DNA of 22,590 nucleotides from DRQF01 sp964559135 (GTDB lineage: Bacteria; Planctomycetota; GCA-002687715; DRQF01), in NCBI GenBank assembly GCA_964559135.1, contig CAZLGG010000065.1, forward strand, positions 1 to 22,590, written 5' to 3'. Positions 21,636-22,590 of this stretch are shown here, piece by piece. The translations under genes were made by a program, and so were the position numbers. The notes beneath the pieces were generated by a model. The model was not told where the DNA came from. It saw nothing but the letters and a program-made list of their open reading frames with translations, and did no database searches. Numbering within the stretch: position 1 is the stretch's first letter; each line of letters starts with the position of its first letter.

Positions 21636-21673
21636 TTCCACCGGGGCCTCTCCACGGCGTGTCGCGTCCCGCC

Positions 21674-22590
21674 CTACCTACGCTTGGAGGTCCCCGTGAG
21701 CTCCTCCCAGATGTCGTACTGGGGATGCAGGACGAGCGCGGACTTCAACTTGATGGAATTCCGCTCGGGTGATCCCAGCGTCGCGGATGGGGAGCCGCTC
21801 TTCGAGAAGCTGACCTCCCAGCGGGAGCGCGTCCCTCCGATCCGCAGACCCACGCGGGAATCCGTTTCGACCAGCTCGACCGGCTGCATCTTTTGGGTCT
21901 TCTCGTCGGCGATCTCGAAGACGTGAAGGAAATAGGTCTGCCGGGAACGTGGAGCCGCCACCTCGAGGCGCCAGGGCGCGATCGGCGTCTTCTTCCGGCG
22001 GCGCCCACCGGCACGGTCGTGGTTGTACTGTGCGGACTTCTCCAACGGGTGTCCCCAGGCGTCATGTCCCTCGCCGCCTCGCACGGTCAGGACGGCACGC
22101 CTTGGAAGAAGTGTCCTCATGAACATGCGACTTCGACCGTCCGACAACACCTCGCGCCCTTCGCCGTAGTCCCCCGGAAGACTCAACCAGGTCGCCACGA
22201 GGGGCTCGCCGCGATACTCGACGACGTGGTTGGGAACCTCGCCCGAAACCTTTCCGGACACCGTGGGGCGCGTCGGCACGTGCAACATGAAATGCTTGGC
22301 GAAACTCGCCTTGGTCGAACGAACTCGATCGAACACGATGATGAATTCTCGCCTGCCACGCAGATACACGAACTGGCGGATCACCTCGCTCGCCTTCGCC
22401 TTGTTGTACCCGTCCGTAAGATCCGCCGCTGCGTACGTGAAGTTCTCTCCGTTGCGATACCCGACGAGATGCCCCCGCTCCCTGAACTTGTTGTCGTAGA
22501 CCCAGCGCAGCAGCCCGCCGTCGTTCTCGTTGGCGCGGGCGCGTCGAAATTTCTCATCCGGGTCGAAGATCGTCACGATGTTGAAGACGA
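21674..22590 (-). CDS. Heparinase II/III-like protein, C-terminal part (5' end beyond window)
   Basis: The frame is open to the right window edge (VFNIVTIFDPDEKF and onward), so the true start lies outside. About 305 residues are visible. They resemble the beta-sandwich half of heparinase II/III-type polysaccharide lyases: GYRNGENFTYAAADLTDGYN, then IRQFVYLRGRREFIIVFDRV, then AKHFMLHVPTRPTVSG. This half supports the catalytic alpha/alpha toroid, which is not visible, so substrate and activity cannot be judged. The C-terminal 120 residues (WRLEVAAPRSRQTYFLHVF and following) are a further beta-rich region. It converges with the hydroxylase gene, with only 38 bases between the stops. A secreted carbohydrate-degrading role is inferred from the family. 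Confidence 0.7.
   Translation of the reverse strand, partial: VFNIVTIFDPDEKFRRARANENDGGLLRWVYDNKFRERGHLVGYRNGENFTYAAADLTDGYNKAKASEVIRQFVYLRGRREFIIVFDRVRSTKASFAKHFMLHVPTRPTVSGKVSGEVPNHVVEYRGEPLVATWLSLPGDYGEGREVLSDGRSRMFMRTLLPRRAVLTVRGGEGHDAWGHPLEKSAQYNHDRAGGRRRKKTPIAPWRLEVAAPRSRQTYFLHVFEIADEKTQKMQPVELVETDSRVGLRIGGTRSRWEVSFSKSGSPSATLGSPERNSIKLKSALVLHPQYDIWEELTGTSKRR

Overview
This is a GC-rich, gene-dense bacterial chromosome segment with about 16 real genes, most of them close together. Three things suggest a Planctomycetota-type organism: a Ser/Thr kinase fused to a formylglycine-generating-enzyme (FGE) fold, a TPR protein carrying two RNA-polymerase alpha-CTD modules next to ruvA, and a heparinase/sulfatase-fold gene set. 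This assignment is inference from gene content only. I see no tRNA, rRNA, CRISPR array, insertion sequence or phage gene.

Region 1-6250 lies on the minus strand. Read in its own direction it runs ffh, rpsP, an endonuclease III-like HhH-GPD protein with a histone-H1-like tail, and maf. After a short gap come three genes joined by 4-base ATGA overlaps: a membrane-anchored amidase-like protein, a DUF192 lipoprotein-like protein, and an S41 processing peptidase cut by the left window edge. The first block is housekeeping (protein targeting, ribosome, DNA/nucleotide maintenance). The second looks like an envelope unit with its own promoter.

Region 6250-9022 is on the plus strand: the TPR/double alpha-CTD protein, ruvA (Holliday junction), a hairpin, and a small secreted protein. 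Region 9060-12480 returns to the minus strand: a tungstate ABC transporter (tupA, tupB, tupC) followed by two unrecognised genes, one of them membrane-anchored. tupA appears to be transcribed from its own start codon (leaderless), driven by a promoter with a perfect -35 box.

Region 12600-21635 is on the plus strand: a secreted coiled-coil protein, a transmembrane Ser/Thr kinase with a catalytically dead FGE-fold sensor domain, a large membrane sulfatase/phosphatase-fold protein without the FGly signature, and an Asp/Asn beta-hydroxylase-family dioxygenase. The right edge holds the 3' part of a heparinase II/III-like gene on the minus strand. The only stretch over 300 bases without a confident gene is 16965-17471, which may hold a frameshifted gene relic.

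The most original observations are the detached tandem alpha-CTDs, the glycosylase with a histone-like tail, the lysine-rich C-termini on three neighbouring products, the predicted leaderless starts, and the kinase/pseudo-FGE gene beside a sulfatase-fold protein that cannot be its FGE substrate.
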